Origin: Amycolatopsis jiangsuensis
GTDB taxonomy: Bacteria; Actinomycetota; Actinomycetes; Mycobacteriales; Pseudonocardiaceae
Direction of reading: 5' to 3'
DNA: 64,000 nucleotides
NCBI RefSeq assembly: GCF_014204865.1
Contig: NZ_JACHMG010000001.1
Span: 1,736,001 to 1,800,000, forward strand
The stretch's first letter is position 1. Each line of letters opens with the position of its first letter. Both the position numbers and the translations under genes were made by a program. The notes below the pieces were generated by a model that was given only the letters and a program-made list of their open reading frames with translations, ran no database searches and was not told the origin of the DNA. Shown here in pieces: positions 33,901 through 42,716 of the stretch.

Positions 33901-34180
33901 CCGAACCCTTCGGACACAGGCGGCCCCGGGAGATCGGCGAATCCGGATCCCCCTCGATCTGGGTGACGCGCCCGTCCTGCACGTACACCTTCTGGCCGCA
34001 GCCGACGGCGCAGTACGGGCAGATGGATTTCACGACCTGGTCGGCGTCCCGGGTGCGCGCGTGCCATGCTTCCGAGCCCGCGGACTTGGCCGCGGCACCC
34101 CGCGCGGTGCGGTCGGGACCGGCCAGCTGCCGGTACACCGGCCAGCCTTCGATCCACTGCCGGACACCCATACCTTGCAC
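30950..34180 (-). CDS. fdhA: selenocysteine-containing formate dehydrogenase, catalytic subunit
   Basis: 1,076 residues counting one in-frame TGA (33604-33602) as selenocysteine 193. Oxidises formate to CO2 at a bis-MGD molybdenum or tungsten centre. N-terminal 4Fe-4S motif Cys54-x2-Cys57-x3-Cys61-x27-Cys89. The residues around the TGA (NQARI-U-HSATVPGLG, then SFGRG, then AEAHPVGFQW) align with E. coli FdnG/FdoG (ARV-U-HGPTV). A SECIS hairpin follows 11 bases after the TGA. No twin-arginine signal is visible, so the enzyme may face the cytoplasm, unlike FdnG. GTG 34180 or ATG 34171 is the start. selB lies 28 bp upstream. A standard gene caller would split this gene in two. Confidence 0.93.
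33572..33604 (-). promoter_or_regulatory. UGA selenocysteine codon with bacterial SECIS hairpin
   Basis: In the mRNA (minus strand) UGA at 33604-33602 is followed after 11 nt by a 7-bp stem with a GGUCU loop: GGUUCCC-GGUCU-GGGGACC (33590-33572). The stem is fully paired, including one U-G. Loop sequence and distance are those of the E. coli fdhF SECIS as I know it, which binds SelB. It lies inside the coding sequence. Confidence 0.9.
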
Positions 34181-34208
34181 CGTAACCCCGCTCGCGGCGG
34201 CGCGCAGG

Positions 34209-35927
34209 TCAGATGGTCACCCGGGTGCCGTCGCCGAGGGATTCGGTGCACCCGGCCGCGTCGAGCCCCTCCAGCAACGGCACCACCACCCGGCGCGTGC
34301 TGTCCAGCGCCCGCCGTGCCGAGGACACCGTGAACGGCTGCTCGACGTCCCGGAGCAGGGCCATCGCGCGGCGCTGCGCGTCCGGGCCCAGCACGACGCC
34401 GTCGGCGATCGTGGTCAGCCGTCCCACCCGCACCGCCGCGGCCAGTTCCCGTTTGCCCAAGCCCAGTTCACGCAGCCGATCGGCTTCCGGAGCGCGGAAC
34501 GGGTGTCGCGCCAGCTGTTCGTCCAGCGCGGCGAGCGCGGTTTCGACCTGTTCGCCGAGTCCCGCGTCGTGGGCACGGACCATTCCGGCGGCCACGTCCT
34601 GGTCCCCGAGTACCGCGGACAGCAGTTCCGGAGCGGGCAGCCCGAGTCGCCGGCGGAGCTGTTCGGCCGGCATCCCGGCGGCGACCGGATGCGCCCGGCG
34701 CCACGCCGCCAGCACCTCCGGCACCTCGGCACGGATCCGGGCCAGCCGGGCGGGATCGGCCAGCCAGCCACCGATCCGCTCCCCGGTGCCGGACAAGCCC
34801 ATCGCACGGAATTCGCGTTCCCGGACGAATCCGCGGCGGCTCAGCCAGGCCGCGGCCGGATCGGGCGCGTCGAGTTCCCTCGCCCGTGCGCTCGCCGCGC
34901 CCCGCCGGGTGAGCGCGGGCGGATCGACGTCCAGCACGGTGACCCCGGCCGAGATGCGGCGGGCTCCCGGGTCACGCAGCAGGCCGGAATCGTGCACCCG
35001 CAACGGCAGCGGGCCACGCAGGGTGAGCCTCGCGGTGTCCGTCCCGAGTGGACGGACCCGGACCGGTACCGCCGCGGTACCGAGGTGGAGCACCGCTTCG
35101 CGGTGCAGCTCGGTGGCGTTGCGCAGCCGCACGTCCACGACCTCGGTGCTGCGCCAGGCATCCGGCCGCAGCAGTGCGGCACCGCGGGCAGCCGCGTTCC
35201 GTGGCGTGCCACGCAGGTTCACCGCGACCCGGGCCACACCGCTGACGCGTTCGCGGGGCCGTCCGAGCGCGTGCAGGCCACGGACCGTCACGGCGGTCTC
35301 ACCGAGAGCCAGTTCGTCACCGACGGCGATCGTGCCCGAACCGAGTGTCCCGGTCACGACCGTGCCGGCTCCCGGGACCGTGAACACCCGGTCGAGCCAC
35401 AACCGGACATCCGCCGCCGGGTCCGGCGTCGGCAGACCCGCCGCCAGCTCCGCGAGTTTCCCCTGCAGCTCCTCGAAACCGGCGCCGGTCAGCCCGCTGA
35501 CCGCGACCGCCGGCGCCCGCCCCAGCGACGTCGCCGCGATTTCGGCGAGCGCGGCTTCCGTCGCGGCCGCGGGATCGGCGCGATCGGCCTTCGTGACGAC
35601 GAGCAGCCCGTGCCCGACACCGAACGCGTCCAGTGCCGCCAGGTGCTCGGCCGACTGCGGCATCCACCCCTCGTCCGCAGCCACGACGAACACCACCGCG
35701 GGCACCGGCCCGGCACCGGCGAGCATGGTCGGCACGAACCGCTCGTGCCCTGGCACGTCGACGAACGCGATCTCCTCGCCGTCGAGCCGGGTCCAGGCGA
35801 ACCCGAGGTCGATGGTCAGTCCGCGTCGCCGTTCCTCGGCCCAGCGATCCGGCTCCATCCCGGTCAACCGCCGCACCATCGTCGACTTCCCGTGATCGAC
35901 GTGCCCGGCAGTCGCGATCACCCGCAC
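34209..35927 (-). CDS. selB: selenocysteine-specific elongation factor SelB
   Basis: 572 residues. N-terminal GTPase with G1 TAGHVDHGKST, G3 DVPGH, G4 TKAD; LTIDLGFAWT corresponds to the SelB switch I region. EF-Tu-like domains 2 and 3 follow (VFTVPGAGTVVTGTLGSG), then C-terminal winged-helix repeats from ~residue 370 (ending REIGLGKRE-like and FTVSSARRALDSTRRVVVPLLEGLD), which bind the SECIS loop. It delivers Sec-tRNA to the ribosome at the fdhA UGA. GTG 35927 was chosen because the P-loop starts six residues later and GGAGGCG lies upstream; it overlaps selA by 10 bp. Confidence 0.93.
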   Translation of the reverse strand: MRVIATAGHVDHGKSTMVRRLTGMEPDRWAEERRRGLTIDLGFAWTRLDGEEIAFVDVPGHERFVPTMLAGAGPVPAVVFVVAADEGWMPQSAEHLAALDAFGVGHGLLVVTKADRADPAAATEAALAEIAATSLGRAPAVAVSGLTGAGFEELQGKLAELAAGLPTPDPAADVRLWLDRVFTVPGAGTVVTGTLGSGTIAVGDELALGETAVTVRGLHALGRPRERVSGVARVAVNLRGTPRNAAARGAALLRPDAWRSTEVVDVRLRNATELHREAVLHLGTAAVPVRVRPLGTDTARLTLRGPLPLRVHDSGLLRDPGARRISAGVTVLDVDPPALTRRGAASARARELDAPDPAAAWLSRRGFVREREFRAMGLSGTGERIGGWLADPARLARIRAEVPEVLAAWRRAHPVAAGMPAEQLRRRLGLPAPELLSAVLGDQDVAAGMVRAHDAGLGEQVETALAALDEQLARHPFRAPEADRLRELGLGKRELAAAVRVGRLTTIADGVVLGPDAQRRAMALLRDVEQPFTVSSARRALDSTRRVVVPLLEGLDAAGCTESLGDGTRVTI

Positions 35928-37207
35928 CGCCGCACCGCCTCCACCACCAGCGCGTCCTGTTCCGGCGGCACCGCACACAGGTCCAGCAGGCACCGTTCCC
36001 GCACCAGGCGGCCGACCACCGCGGGCTCCCCCAGCCGCAACCGCGTCGCGTATCGGGCCGGCAGGCTCACCGCGACGCTCGGCAGCTCCACCCCGGGCGC
36101 GCCGCCGCCACCGACCGCCGCGGCCGACGAAACCACTTCGCCGGCGATTCCGTGCCGGTGCAAGGCTTCGCAGATCTTCACGGCGCGCCGGCGGAGCTCG
36201 TCCGCATCGGCTTCCAGCGCCGTTCGCACGGGCGTCACCGGGCCACGAAGCGTCGCTTCGAGCGCGGCGAGCGTCAGCTTGTCCACTCGCAGCGCGCGTG
36301 CCGCGGGGTGCCGTCGCAGCCGCTGCACCAGGGCGGCTTCGCCGAGCAGCAACCCGGCCTGGGGGCCGCCGAGGAGCTTGTCACCGCTGGCGGTCACCAG
36401 CGCGGCGCCATCACGCAGGGAGGTGGCGGCGTCCGGTTCGTCCGGCAGCAACGGATGCGGCTCCAGCAACCCCGAGCCGATGTCGACCACCAGCGGCACC
36501 GCCAGCTCCGCCAACCCGGCGACGGTGGCCTCGGCGGTGAACCCGCTGATCCGGTAGTTCGACGGATGCACCTTCAGTACGAACCCGGTGTCCGGCCCGA
36601 TCGCGTCCGCATAGTCGGCCACCCGCGTGCGGTTCGTGGTCCCCACTTCCCGCAGCCGCGCCCCGGTCGAGGCGAGCAGGTCCGGAATCCGGAACCCGTC
36701 GCCGATTTCCACCAGTTCGCCGCGGCTGACCACGATCTCGCGGCCCGGCGCGAGCGTCAGCGCGCACAACAGCAGCGCGGCCGCGTTGTTGTTGACCACG
36801 TGCACGCCGCCCGCCCCGGGAACCGCCGCGGCCAGCGCTTCCAGGGCACCCCGGCCGCGGCTGGCCCGGCTGCCGTCACGAAGGTCGAACTCGACATCCG
36901 TGGTGCCGCCCGCGGCGGCCACCGCGTCCAGCGCCGCCGCGGAAAGCGGCGCGCGACCCAGATTCGTGTGGACGATGACGCCGGTCGCGTTCACCACCGG
37001 CCGCATCGACGAAGCACCGCCGGGCAGACCCGCCAGCACCTCCTCGAGCACGGCGCCGGGAGCGATCTCGCCGGCCCTCGCCCGCTGCTGGGTCCGCGAC
37101 ACCACCTGCTTCACCAGCTCACGCCCGAGCGTGGCCGCGGCCTTGGCCACCCGCGGATCGGCCAGCACCACGTCTGTGCGGGGAATCGCGCGCCGCGGGT
37201 CGGTCAC
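35918..37207 (-). CDS. selA: L-seryl-tRNA(Sec) selenium transferase
   Basis: 429 residues, PLP enzyme of the aminotransferase fold that converts Ser-tRNA(Sec) to Sec-tRNA(Sec) with selenophosphate. Family motifs: RPVVNATGVIVHTNLGRAPLSAAALDAV, RGELVEIGDGFRIPDL, LREVGTTNRT, KVHPSNYRISGF, VDIGSGLL and ASGDKLLGGPQAGLLLG (PLP lysine in GDKLLGG). GTG 37207 is the first sensible start, 13 bp after the CCA end of tRNA-Sec; the open frame upstream to 37339 is the tRNA itself. Stop overlaps selB, so selA-selB-fdhABC form one unit. Confidence 0.93.
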   Translation of the reverse strand: MTDPRRAIPRTDVVLADPRVAKAAATLGRELVKQVVSRTQQRARAGEIAPGAVLEEVLAGLPGGASSMRPVVNATGVIVHTNLGRAPLSAAALDAVAAAGGTTDVEFDLRDGSRASRGRGALEALAAAVPGAGGVHVVNNNAAALLLCALTLAPGREIVVSRGELVEIGDGFRIPDLLASTGARLREVGTTNRTRVADYADAIGPDTGFVLKVHPSNYRISGFTAEATVAGLAELAVPLVVDIGSGLLEPHPLLPDEPDAATSLRDGAALVTASGDKLLGGPQAGLLLGEAALVQRLRRHPAARALRVDKLTLAALEATLRGPVTPVRTALEADADELRRRAVKICEALHRHGIAGEVVSSAAAVGGGGAPGVELPSVAVSLPARYATRLRLGEPAVVGRLVRERCLLDLCAVPPEQDALVVEAVRRCG

Positions 37208-37219
37208 CGGAGGGCCCCA

Positions 37220-37314
37220 TGGCGGAGGCGGACGGGAATCGAACCCGCCAGTGGCAGTACCTGCCGCTCGACGGTTTTGAAGACCGCGCCGGTCACCAGG
37301 CCGGAAACGCCTCC
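37220..37314 (-). tRNA. selC: tRNA-Sec (anticodon UCA)
   Basis: 95 nt including an encoded CCA (37222-37220). Acceptor stem GGAGGCG (5', 37314-37308) pairs with CGCCTCC (37230-37224), discriminator G. The anticodon loop CTTCAAAAC carries UCA. A long variable arm (core GCGGCAGGTACTGCC) and a T-arm GGCGGGTTCGATTCCCGTC follow. The long acceptor/T arm and extra arm are typical of selenocysteine tRNA. It lies between selA and divergent selD, on the same strand as selA. Confidence 0.95.
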
Positions 37315-37377
37315 CTGGGGCATCCACCCATCCTGCCAAGGTCGCGGGGACCGCGCAGCCCGAGGAGGATGACGAGG

Positions 37378-38370
37378 ATGGAGTACCGGCTGACCCAGTA
37401 CGCCCACGGCGGCGGCTGCGCGTGCAAGATCCCGCCCGGCGAACTGGAGGAGGTGGTGCGCGGCCTGACCGGACGCGCCCCCGAGCACCCGGCCGGCGAA
37501 CTGCTGGTCGGTCTCGACCACGGCGACGACGCGGCCGCCGTCCGGATCGCCGGCGGGACCGCGCTCATCGCGACCACGGACTTCTTCACCCCGGTCGTCG
37601 ACGACGCCTACGACTGGGGCCGCATCGCCGCCGCGAACGCACTGTCCGATGTGTATGCGATGGGCGGTACCCCGGTCGTCGCGGTCAACCTTCTCGGCTG
37701 GCCCCGCGAGGTGCTGCCGTTCGAACTCGCCACCGAAGCCCTCCGCGGTGGTCTCGACGTGTGCGCCGAGGCCGGCTGCCACCTCGCCGGCGGGCACAGC
37801 GTCGACGACCCGGAACCCAAGTACGGACTGGCCGTGACCGGGGTCGCCGATCCGGATCACTTGCTGCGCAACGACTCCGGGCGACCCGGGGTGCCGCTCA
37901 CGCTGACCAAGCCGCTGGGCGTCGGGGTACTGAACTCCCGGCACAAGGCGACCGGCGAACGGTTCGCGCACGCCATCGAGACCATGACGACCCTCAACGC
38001 CGCCGCCTCCGCCGCGGCGCTGGCCGAGGGCGCGGTCTGCGCCACCGACGTGACCGGTTTCGGCCTTCTCGGCCATCTCCACAAACTCGCGCGGGCCAGC
38101 GGGGTCACCGCACGGATCGATCCCGCGGCCGTGCCGTACCTGGAGGGCGCCCGCGAAGCTCTCGCGGCTGGGCACGTCAGTGGCGGCACCCGCCGGAATC
38201 TGGACTGGGTCCGCCCGCACACCGATCTCGCCCGGCTGCCCGAATCCGAAGCCCTGCTGCTGGCCGACGCGCAGACCTCCGGCGGCCTGCTCGTGGCCGG
38301 CGAGGTGCCCGGCTACCCGGTCATCGGCGAGCTGCTGCCGCGCGCGGAGTACACCGTGGTTGCGGGCTGA
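37378..38370 (+). CDS. selD: selenide, water dikinase (selenophosphate synthetase)
   Basis: 330 residues. Makes selenophosphate from selenide and ATP for SelA. The catalytic N-terminus reads YAHGGGCACK with Cys14, Cys16 and Lys17 corresponding to E. coli Cys17/Cys19/Lys20, so this SelD uses Cys and not Sec. Further motifs: HGDDAAAVRI, TTDFFTPVVDDAYDWGRIAAANALSDVYAMGG, AGGHSVDDPEPKYGLAVTG and ATDVTGFGLLGHL. ATG 37378 has GAGGAGG nine bases upstream; ATG 37369 is too close to it. Divergent from tRNA-Sec/selA and convergent with ctaD. Confidence 0.93.
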   Translation: MEYRLTQYAHGGGCACKIPPGELEEVVRGLTGRAPEHPAGELLVGLDHGDDAAAVRIAGGTALIATTDFFTPVVDDAYDWGRIAAANALSDVYAMGGTPVVAVNLLGWPREVLPFELATEALRGGLDVCAEAGCHLAGGHSVDDPEPKYGLAVTGVADPDHLLRNDSGRPGVPLTLTKPLGVGVLNSRHKATGERFAHAIETMTTLNAAASAAALAEGAVCATDVTGFGLLGHLHKLARASGVTARIDPAAVPYLEGAREALAAGHVSGGTRRNLDWVRPHTDLARLPESEALLLADAQTSGGLLVAGEVPGYPVIGELLPRAEYTVVAG

Positions 38371-38378
38371 GTGGCCGA

Positions 38379-40070
38379 TCACTGCCGGCGGCGGAACATG
38401 TGCACGTAGCGTTCGTCCTCCATCCGCTCGCGCAGCTGCGGATAGTGCAGTTCGAACGCCGGGCGTTCCGAACGGATCCGCGGCAGGTCGAGGAAATTGT
38501 GCCGCGGCGGCGGGCAGCTCGTGGCCCATTCGAGCGAGTTGCCGAACCCCCAGGGATCGTCCACTTCGACCTTTTCGCCGTACCGGTAGCTGCGCACGAC
38601 GTTCCACAGGAACACCACCGTGGAAGCCCCGAGCACGAACGACCCGATGGTGGAAATGGTGTTCAGCAGGGTGAATCCGTCCGTGGACAGATAGTCGGCG
38701 TACCGGCGCGGCATCCCCTCCGCACCCAGCCAGTGCTGCACGAGGAAGGTCGCGTGGAAGCCGAGGAAGGTCGTCCAGAAATGCCATTTCCCGAGCCGTT
38801 CGTGCAGCATCCGGCCGGTCATCTTGGGAAACCAGAAGTAGATCCCGGCGAACGTGGCGAACACGATCGTGCCGAACAGCACGTAGTGGAAGTGCGCGAC
38901 CACGAAGTACGTGTCGTGCACGTGGAAATCCAGCGCGGGCGCGGCGAGGATCACCCCGGTCAGCCCGCCGAGCAGGAAGGTGACCATGAACCCGACCGAC
39001 CACAGCATCGGGGTCTCGAAGCTCAGCGAGCCCCGCCACATCGTGCCGATCCAGTTGAAGAACTTCATCCCGGTCGGCACGGCGATGAGGAAGGTCAGGA
39101 TCGAGAAGAACGGCAGCAGTACGGCGCCGGTGGCGAACATGTGGTGCGCCCACACGGTCGCCGACAGCCCGGTGATCCCGATCGTCGCGAGCACCATGAC
39201 CCGGTACCCGTACAGCGGTTTGCGGCTGAACACCGGGACAATCTCGGTGACGATGCCGAAGTAGGGCAGCGCGACGATGTAGACCTCCGGATGGCCGAAG
39301 AACCAGAACAGGTGCTGCCACAGGATCGCCCCGCCGTTGGCCGGATCGAACACGTGCGCGCCGAGCCGCCGGTCGGCCAGCAGCCCGAACAGCGCGGCGG
39401 TCAGGATCGGGAACGCGAGCAGGATCAGGATCGCGGTGAACAGGATGTTCCAGGTGAACAACGGCATCCGGAACATGGTCATCCCCGGCGCCCGCAGGCA
39501 CAGGATCGTGGTGGTCATGTTGACCGCGCCGAGGATCGTGCCCAGTCCGGACACGATCAGCCCGGTGATCCACAGATCGGCACCGATCCCGGGCGAATGC
39601 ATCGCCTCCGAAAGCGGGGTGTAGGCGGTCCAGCCGAAGTCCGGCGCGCCGGCGGGGGTGAGGAACGCCGCCAGCACGATCAGTCCGCCGAACAGGTACA
39701 ACCAGTAGGAAAACGCGTTCAACCGGGGAAACGCGACATCGGGCGCGCCGATCTGCATCGGCAGCACGAAGTTGGCGAACCCGAACAGGTTCGGGGTCGC
39801 GTACAGCAGCAGCATGATCGTGCCGTGCATGGTGAACAGCTGGTTGTACTGCTCCTGGGAAAGGAACTGCAACCCCGGCTGGGCCAGTTCTCCACGCATG
39901 AGCAGCGCCAACGCACCACCGGCGAGGAAGAACCCCATCGAGGTGGTCAGGTACAGCAGGCCGATCTGTTTCGGATCGGTGGTCCGCGCGAGCGAGAGCA
40001 GGACCCCGCCCTTCTTGCCGCGGGGACGCACCGACGCCACCGCGGCGGGCCGGGACTTCAGCTCGGTCAT
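38379..40070 (-). CDS. ctaD: cytochrome c oxidase subunit I
   Basis: 563 residues, 12 transmembrane helices, heme-copper oxidase. Heme a/a3 and CuB ligands are readable: [27 protein letters not shown] (His-Tyr cross-link region), [10 protein letters not shown] and [33 protein letters not shown] and [16 protein letters not shown] give proton-channel segments. No subunit II or III gene adjoins it, so this is a solitary, probably additional copy that borrows the other subunits. Start ATG 40070 with GGAGGACGG. A weak stress-like promoter (GTTT-N15-GGGCTA) lies ~70 bp upstream. Confidence 0.93.
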   Translation of the reverse strand: MTELKSRPAAVASVRPRGKKGGVLLSLARTTDPKQIGLLYLTTSMGFFLAGGALALLMRGELAQPGLQFLSQEQYNQLFTMHGTIMLLLYATPNLFGFANFVLPMQIGAPDVAFPRLNAFSYWLYLFGGLIVLAAFLTPAGAPDFGWTAYTPLSEAMHSPGIGADLWITGLIVSGLGTILGAVNMTTTILCLRAPGMTMFRMPLFTWNILFTAILILLAFPILTAALFGLLADRRLGAHVFDPANGGAILWQHLFWFFGHPEVYIVALPYFGIVTEIVPVFSRKPLYGYRVMVLATIGITGLSATVWAHHMFATGAVLLPFFSILTFLIAVPTGMKFFNWIGTMWRGSLSFETPMLWSVGFMVTFLLGGLTGVILAAPALDFHVHDTYFVVAHFHYVLFGTIVFATFAGIYFWFPKMTGRMLHERLGKWHFWTTFLGFHATFLVQHWLGAEGMPRRYADYLSTDGFTLLNTISTIGSFVLGASTVVFLWNVVRSYRYGEKVEVDDPWGFGNSLEWATSCPPPRHNFLDLPRIRSERPAFELHYPQLRERMEDERYVHMFRRRQ

Positions 40071-40178
40071 CGCCCGTCCTCCCACACCGCGAGAATCCGC
40101 CCGGCAACCACCGGCCTGCCCGGGCCCACGGATGCGCGGGTAGCCCGGCGGGCAGTGCGTCAAACCCCCGGAGCGGAC

Positions 40179-40235
40179 GGTCCGTGACGGCCTCCACGAC
40201 AGAATCGGGCTCCGTCGAGGAGGCCTCCACGGACC
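40179..40235. terminator. hairpin terminator downstream of second F420 oxidoreductase
   Basis: Arms 40179-40195 and 40219-40235 (GGTCCGTG-N2-GGCCTCC / GGAGGCC-N2-CACGGACC), two mismatches, 23-base loop. Its outer CCGTGGAGGCC element recurs in the terminator at 10624-10659. Confidence 0.65.
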
Positions 40236-40244
40236 TCGCGGGGG

Positions 40245-41138
40245 TCAGCCCTTGGCGATCCGGTCCAGCACCGTCCCGGTGAGGTCGAGGTGCTCGTCCA
40301 CGCTGCGCGTCAGATAGGTGAGGTCGACGAAGGTGTGGTCGGGTTCCAGCGCCGGGACGACTTTCGCCAGCGACTCGGTGATCTGCTCCGGTGTGGTGCC
40401 GGGCGCCGCGTTCACCCGCAGTGCCACGCTGAGCGCTCCCGGGTCGCGGCCGGCTCGTTCGGCGTCGGCGCGGAGGGTGGCGAGGGTTCCGGTGAGGGCC
40501 TCCACCGGCGCCTGCTCGGGAATCGCCCAGACCGGCAGCCAGCCCGCCGCGCGTTCGGCGACCCGGCGCAGCGCCCGCTCGCCGAACCCGGCCAGGTGCA
40601 CCGGCGGCGTGCGGACCGGTTTGAGCCCGACCCGTGACTCCGGGATCTCGTAGCCGACCCCCTGGTGCGCCACGAGGTCCCGGCTCCACCAGGTCTCCAG
40701 CAGGTCGAGCAGGTCGTCGAGACGCTTGCCCCGCTGCGCCATCGGGACGCCGACCGCGGAGTACTCGTCCGGCGACCAGCCGATGCCCAGGCCGGGCAGC
40801 AGCCGGCCGTTGCTCGCCACATCGATGCCGGTCAACAGCCGGGCCAGGTTCGCGGGCTGGTACTGGGTGGCGTTGATCGTGCTCGACCCGAGAATCGCCG
40901 TCTCGGTGACCGCGGCCGCGGTCGCGAGGGCGACGAACGGGTCTTGCGCCGTCCCGAACTCCTCGGGCATGCCGTCGTAGCCGGGATAGGACACCACCGG
41001 GGCGACCGGCGACAACAACCGGTCGCCGACCCAGAGACCGGCGGCCCCGGCCCGCTCGGCTTCGCGCGCGTACCGCGCGATCCCGCCCGGCTCGGCCGCC
41101 GCCGTGCCGAACACCGGAAGACTGAATCCCATCCGCAT
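40245..41138 (-). CDS. F420-dependent LLM oxidoreductase (TIGR03619-like)
   Basis: 297 residues, luciferase-like barrel. RMGFSLPVFGTAAAEPGGIARYAREAERAGAAGLWVGDRLL, ATAAAVTETAILGSSTINATQYQPANLARLLTGIDVASNGRLLPGLGIGWSPDEYSAVGVPMAQRGKRLDDLLDLL and PVHLAGFGERALRRVAERAAGWLPV match a common actinobacterial F420-binding subgroup. Substrate unknown. ATG 41138 preceded by GGGAG. Not clearly linked to the neighbours; it ends at a hairpin. Confidence 0.87.
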   Translation of the reverse strand: MRMGFSLPVFGTAAAEPGGIARYAREAERAGAAGLWVGDRLLSPVAPVVSYPGYDGMPEEFGTAQDPFVALATAAAVTETAILGSSTINATQYQPANLARLLTGIDVASNGRLLPGLGIGWSPDEYSAVGVPMAQRGKRLDDLLDLLETWWSRDLVAHQGVGYEIPESRVGLKPVRTPPVHLAGFGERALRRVAERAAGWLPVWAIPEQAPVEALTGTLATLRADAERAGRDPGALSVALRVNAAPGTTPEQITESLAKVVPALEPDHTFVDLTYLTRSVDEHLDLTGTVLDRIAKG

Positions 41139-41383
41139 AGCGAAACTCCCTGGACACCCGAGTGGACCGGACTGGCCCTGCCGCCACTACTACCCGCTTT
41201 TGATTGTCCGTTCAACCAACTCGCCGGTCCGAAGGTGATCAGTACCGCGGGGAACGGCCCGGTTCCTACGGTGAGTGCTCACCACGGCCCCGGCGGGCCA
41301 CCGGGTGTCACGAAAATTTCATCCCTCGCCCCTAGTTTCGGAAAAAATGACCTTCCCCGGACGAACGGACGGTGAGAGAAAGC
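41139..41383. promoter_or_regulatory. divergent intergenic region
   Basis: 245 bp between the F420 oxidoreductase and secreted hydrolase genes, AT-richer than average. It holds a GGTGAG-TG-CTCACC palindrome at 41270-41283, a possible regulator site. No convincing -35/-10 pair was identified. Confidence 0.3.
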
Positions 41384-42124
41384 GTGGACCTCACACGAAG
41401 GTGGCTGCCGGTGGCAGCGGTGCTGCTCCTGCTCGGCAGCCTGTTCACCACCGCGGCGCCCGCCCAGGCGGCTCCCGCGCGGACAGCCGGCGCCTGCGGC
41501 CCGGTGATGTTCGTGCTCCCGGGCTACCAGGACGGCGGTGCGGCCAAGCTGCTGGACCCGGCGCTGGCTCCCGAGGGCGCGAACCCGGTCCGCATCCCCT
41601 ATCCCAACGCGGCCGCCGACGTGAACCTGTACGCCGACGTCGACGCGGGCGTCGCCAACCTGCGGACCGCCCTGTACAACCTGTACGTCACCTCGCAGTG
41701 CGATCTGAGCACCAAGGTGTACATCGTCGGCTTCAGCCTGGGCGCGCTGGTGGCCGGGACCGTGCTGGAAACCGAACCGCCGGGACGCAACATCCAGGGC
41801 GTCCTGTTCTCCGACGGCCGGCGCCAGTCCGGTGAGTCGGGCTGGCCGGGCGATCCGGGCGGGCTGATCGGGCACCTCCCGGTGCCGGGACCCGGCGGAT
41901 CCGGGCTCCGCCCACAGGACGGTTTCGCCTACCCCACACTCACTTTGTGCAACGGTCCCCGCGCCGAGGGCGGCGCGGACGGGATCTGTTTCCTGAGCAC
42001 CATCACCGATCTCAGCGGCTATTTCAGTTCGCACCCGTTCTACAGCTTCGACGTCGGTACCGAACTCGCCGTCCACGGCGCCGGACCGTACCCCGGCAAC
42101 CTGCGCAATCGGGTGATTCCCTAG
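41384..42124 (+). CDS. secreted cutinase/PE-PPE-like alpha/beta hydrolase
   Basis: 246 residues. Sec signal peptide (RRWLPVAAVLLLLGSLFTTAAPAQA-A, cleavage near residue 30). The mature part is a cutinase-like serine esterase: PVMFVLPGYQDGGA, nucleophile elbow VGFSLGALVAG (G-x-S-x-G), and a C-terminal acid/His region (DGICFLSTIT ... VGTELAVHGAGPYPGNL). Cysteines near residues 40 and 105 could form the cutinase disulfide. Likely acts on lipids or polyesters outside the cell. GTG 41384 has AGAGAAAG upstream; GTG 41372 is an alternative. Confidence 0.78.
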   Translation: MDLTRRWLPVAAVLLLLGSLFTTAAPAQAAPARTAGACGPVMFVLPGYQDGGAAKLLDPALAPEGANPVRIPYPNAAADVNLYADVDAGVANLRTALYNLYVTSQCDLSTKVYIVGFSLGALVAGTVLETEPPGRNIQGVLFSDGRRQSGESGWPGDPGGLIGHLPVPGPGGSGLRPQDGFAYPTLTLCNGPRAEGGADGICFLSTITDLSGYFSSHPFYSFDVGTELAVHGAGPYPGNLRNRVIP

Positions 42125-42295
42125 GACTGTCTCCCCGGATTCGGACTACGGTGTGGGTGACCATGGCCGGCCTGAAAAACCGCGGCGTGTTCTTGCTCGT
42201 CCGCGACAGTCTCGACGACCTCCCGCGTTGGTACGACTGTGACGCCACCACGTTCGGTCACCGCCGGGGGCCCACACCTTCGGGAGAGGAGCACC

Positions 42296-42667
42296 ATGAC
42301 TGGTCCTGGTGGCGGCTACGGGCTGGAACCCGACGAAATCCCGAAGCTGAAGAAGCTGCTCGAAGGTGCCAGTGACGATCTCGGGATGAACGACTTCCGG
42401 CAGCGAGCGACACTGGAGGGGTTCCTGACGGTCGAAGAGGTCGCCGCGTACGGCAACGTCGAAGAGACCGTCGAGGAGAAGGTCCGGAAGCTGAGCGAAT
42501 TCTGCAACGACAAGTACCCCGGAGTCGTCGACGCGATGGACACGTTCATCGCCCGCGCCCATGTCACCATCATCGGCACCGCCGAAGGGGTGGCCAAGGC
42601 CGGAGAGAAATACCAGGCCACCGAGGACGACGTCACGAAGTGGATGGAAGACCATGAACCGAAATAG
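42296..42667 (+). CDS. EspC-like small helical protein with YxxxE (T7SS substrate?)
   Basis: 123 residues, all-helical, acidic. The C-terminal half (VVDAMDTFIARAHVTIIGTAEGVAKAGEKYQATEDDVTKWM) resembles EspC/DUF2580-type ESX-associated proteins and contains Y106-Q-A-T-E110, a YxxxD/E type VII secretion signal. Excellent GGAGAGGAG ribosome-binding site before ATG 42296. First of four closely spaced genes, none of them a T7SS structural component, so export would depend on a system elsewhere. Assignment by motif and context. Confidence 0.6.
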   Translation: MTGPGGGYGLEPDEIPKLKKLLEGASDDLGMNDFRQRATLEGFLTVEEVAAYGNVEETVEEKVRKLSEFCNDKYPGVVDAMDTFIARAHVTIIGTAEGVAKAGEKYQATEDDVTKWMEDHEPK

Positions 42668-42716
42668 CCGGCTCGGCCGCGGTCACCGGTAGGCCGGCAG
42701 AACGGGGAGGCTGACC

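Noticed and set aside
31058..34333. 1,091-aa open frame on the plus strand
   Set aside because: Antisense shadow of the selenoprotein formate dehydrogenase; no recognisable domain.
40141..40165. Seventh stress-type promoter before ctaD
   Set aside because: GTTT-N15-GGGCTA departs from the GGGTAA/T core in the -10; kept only as a remark in the ctaD entry.
37204..41187. 1,327-aa open frame on the minus strand
   Set aside because: Runs antisense to selD and out of frame through ctaD and the F420 oxidoreductase gene; composition only.
42157..42375. Possible leaderless ORF starting GTGACCATGGCC before the T7SS-like cassette
   Set aside because: It runs ~80 bp into the first cassette gene in another frame, resembles no family and its second half is Arg/Trp-rich shadow sequence.
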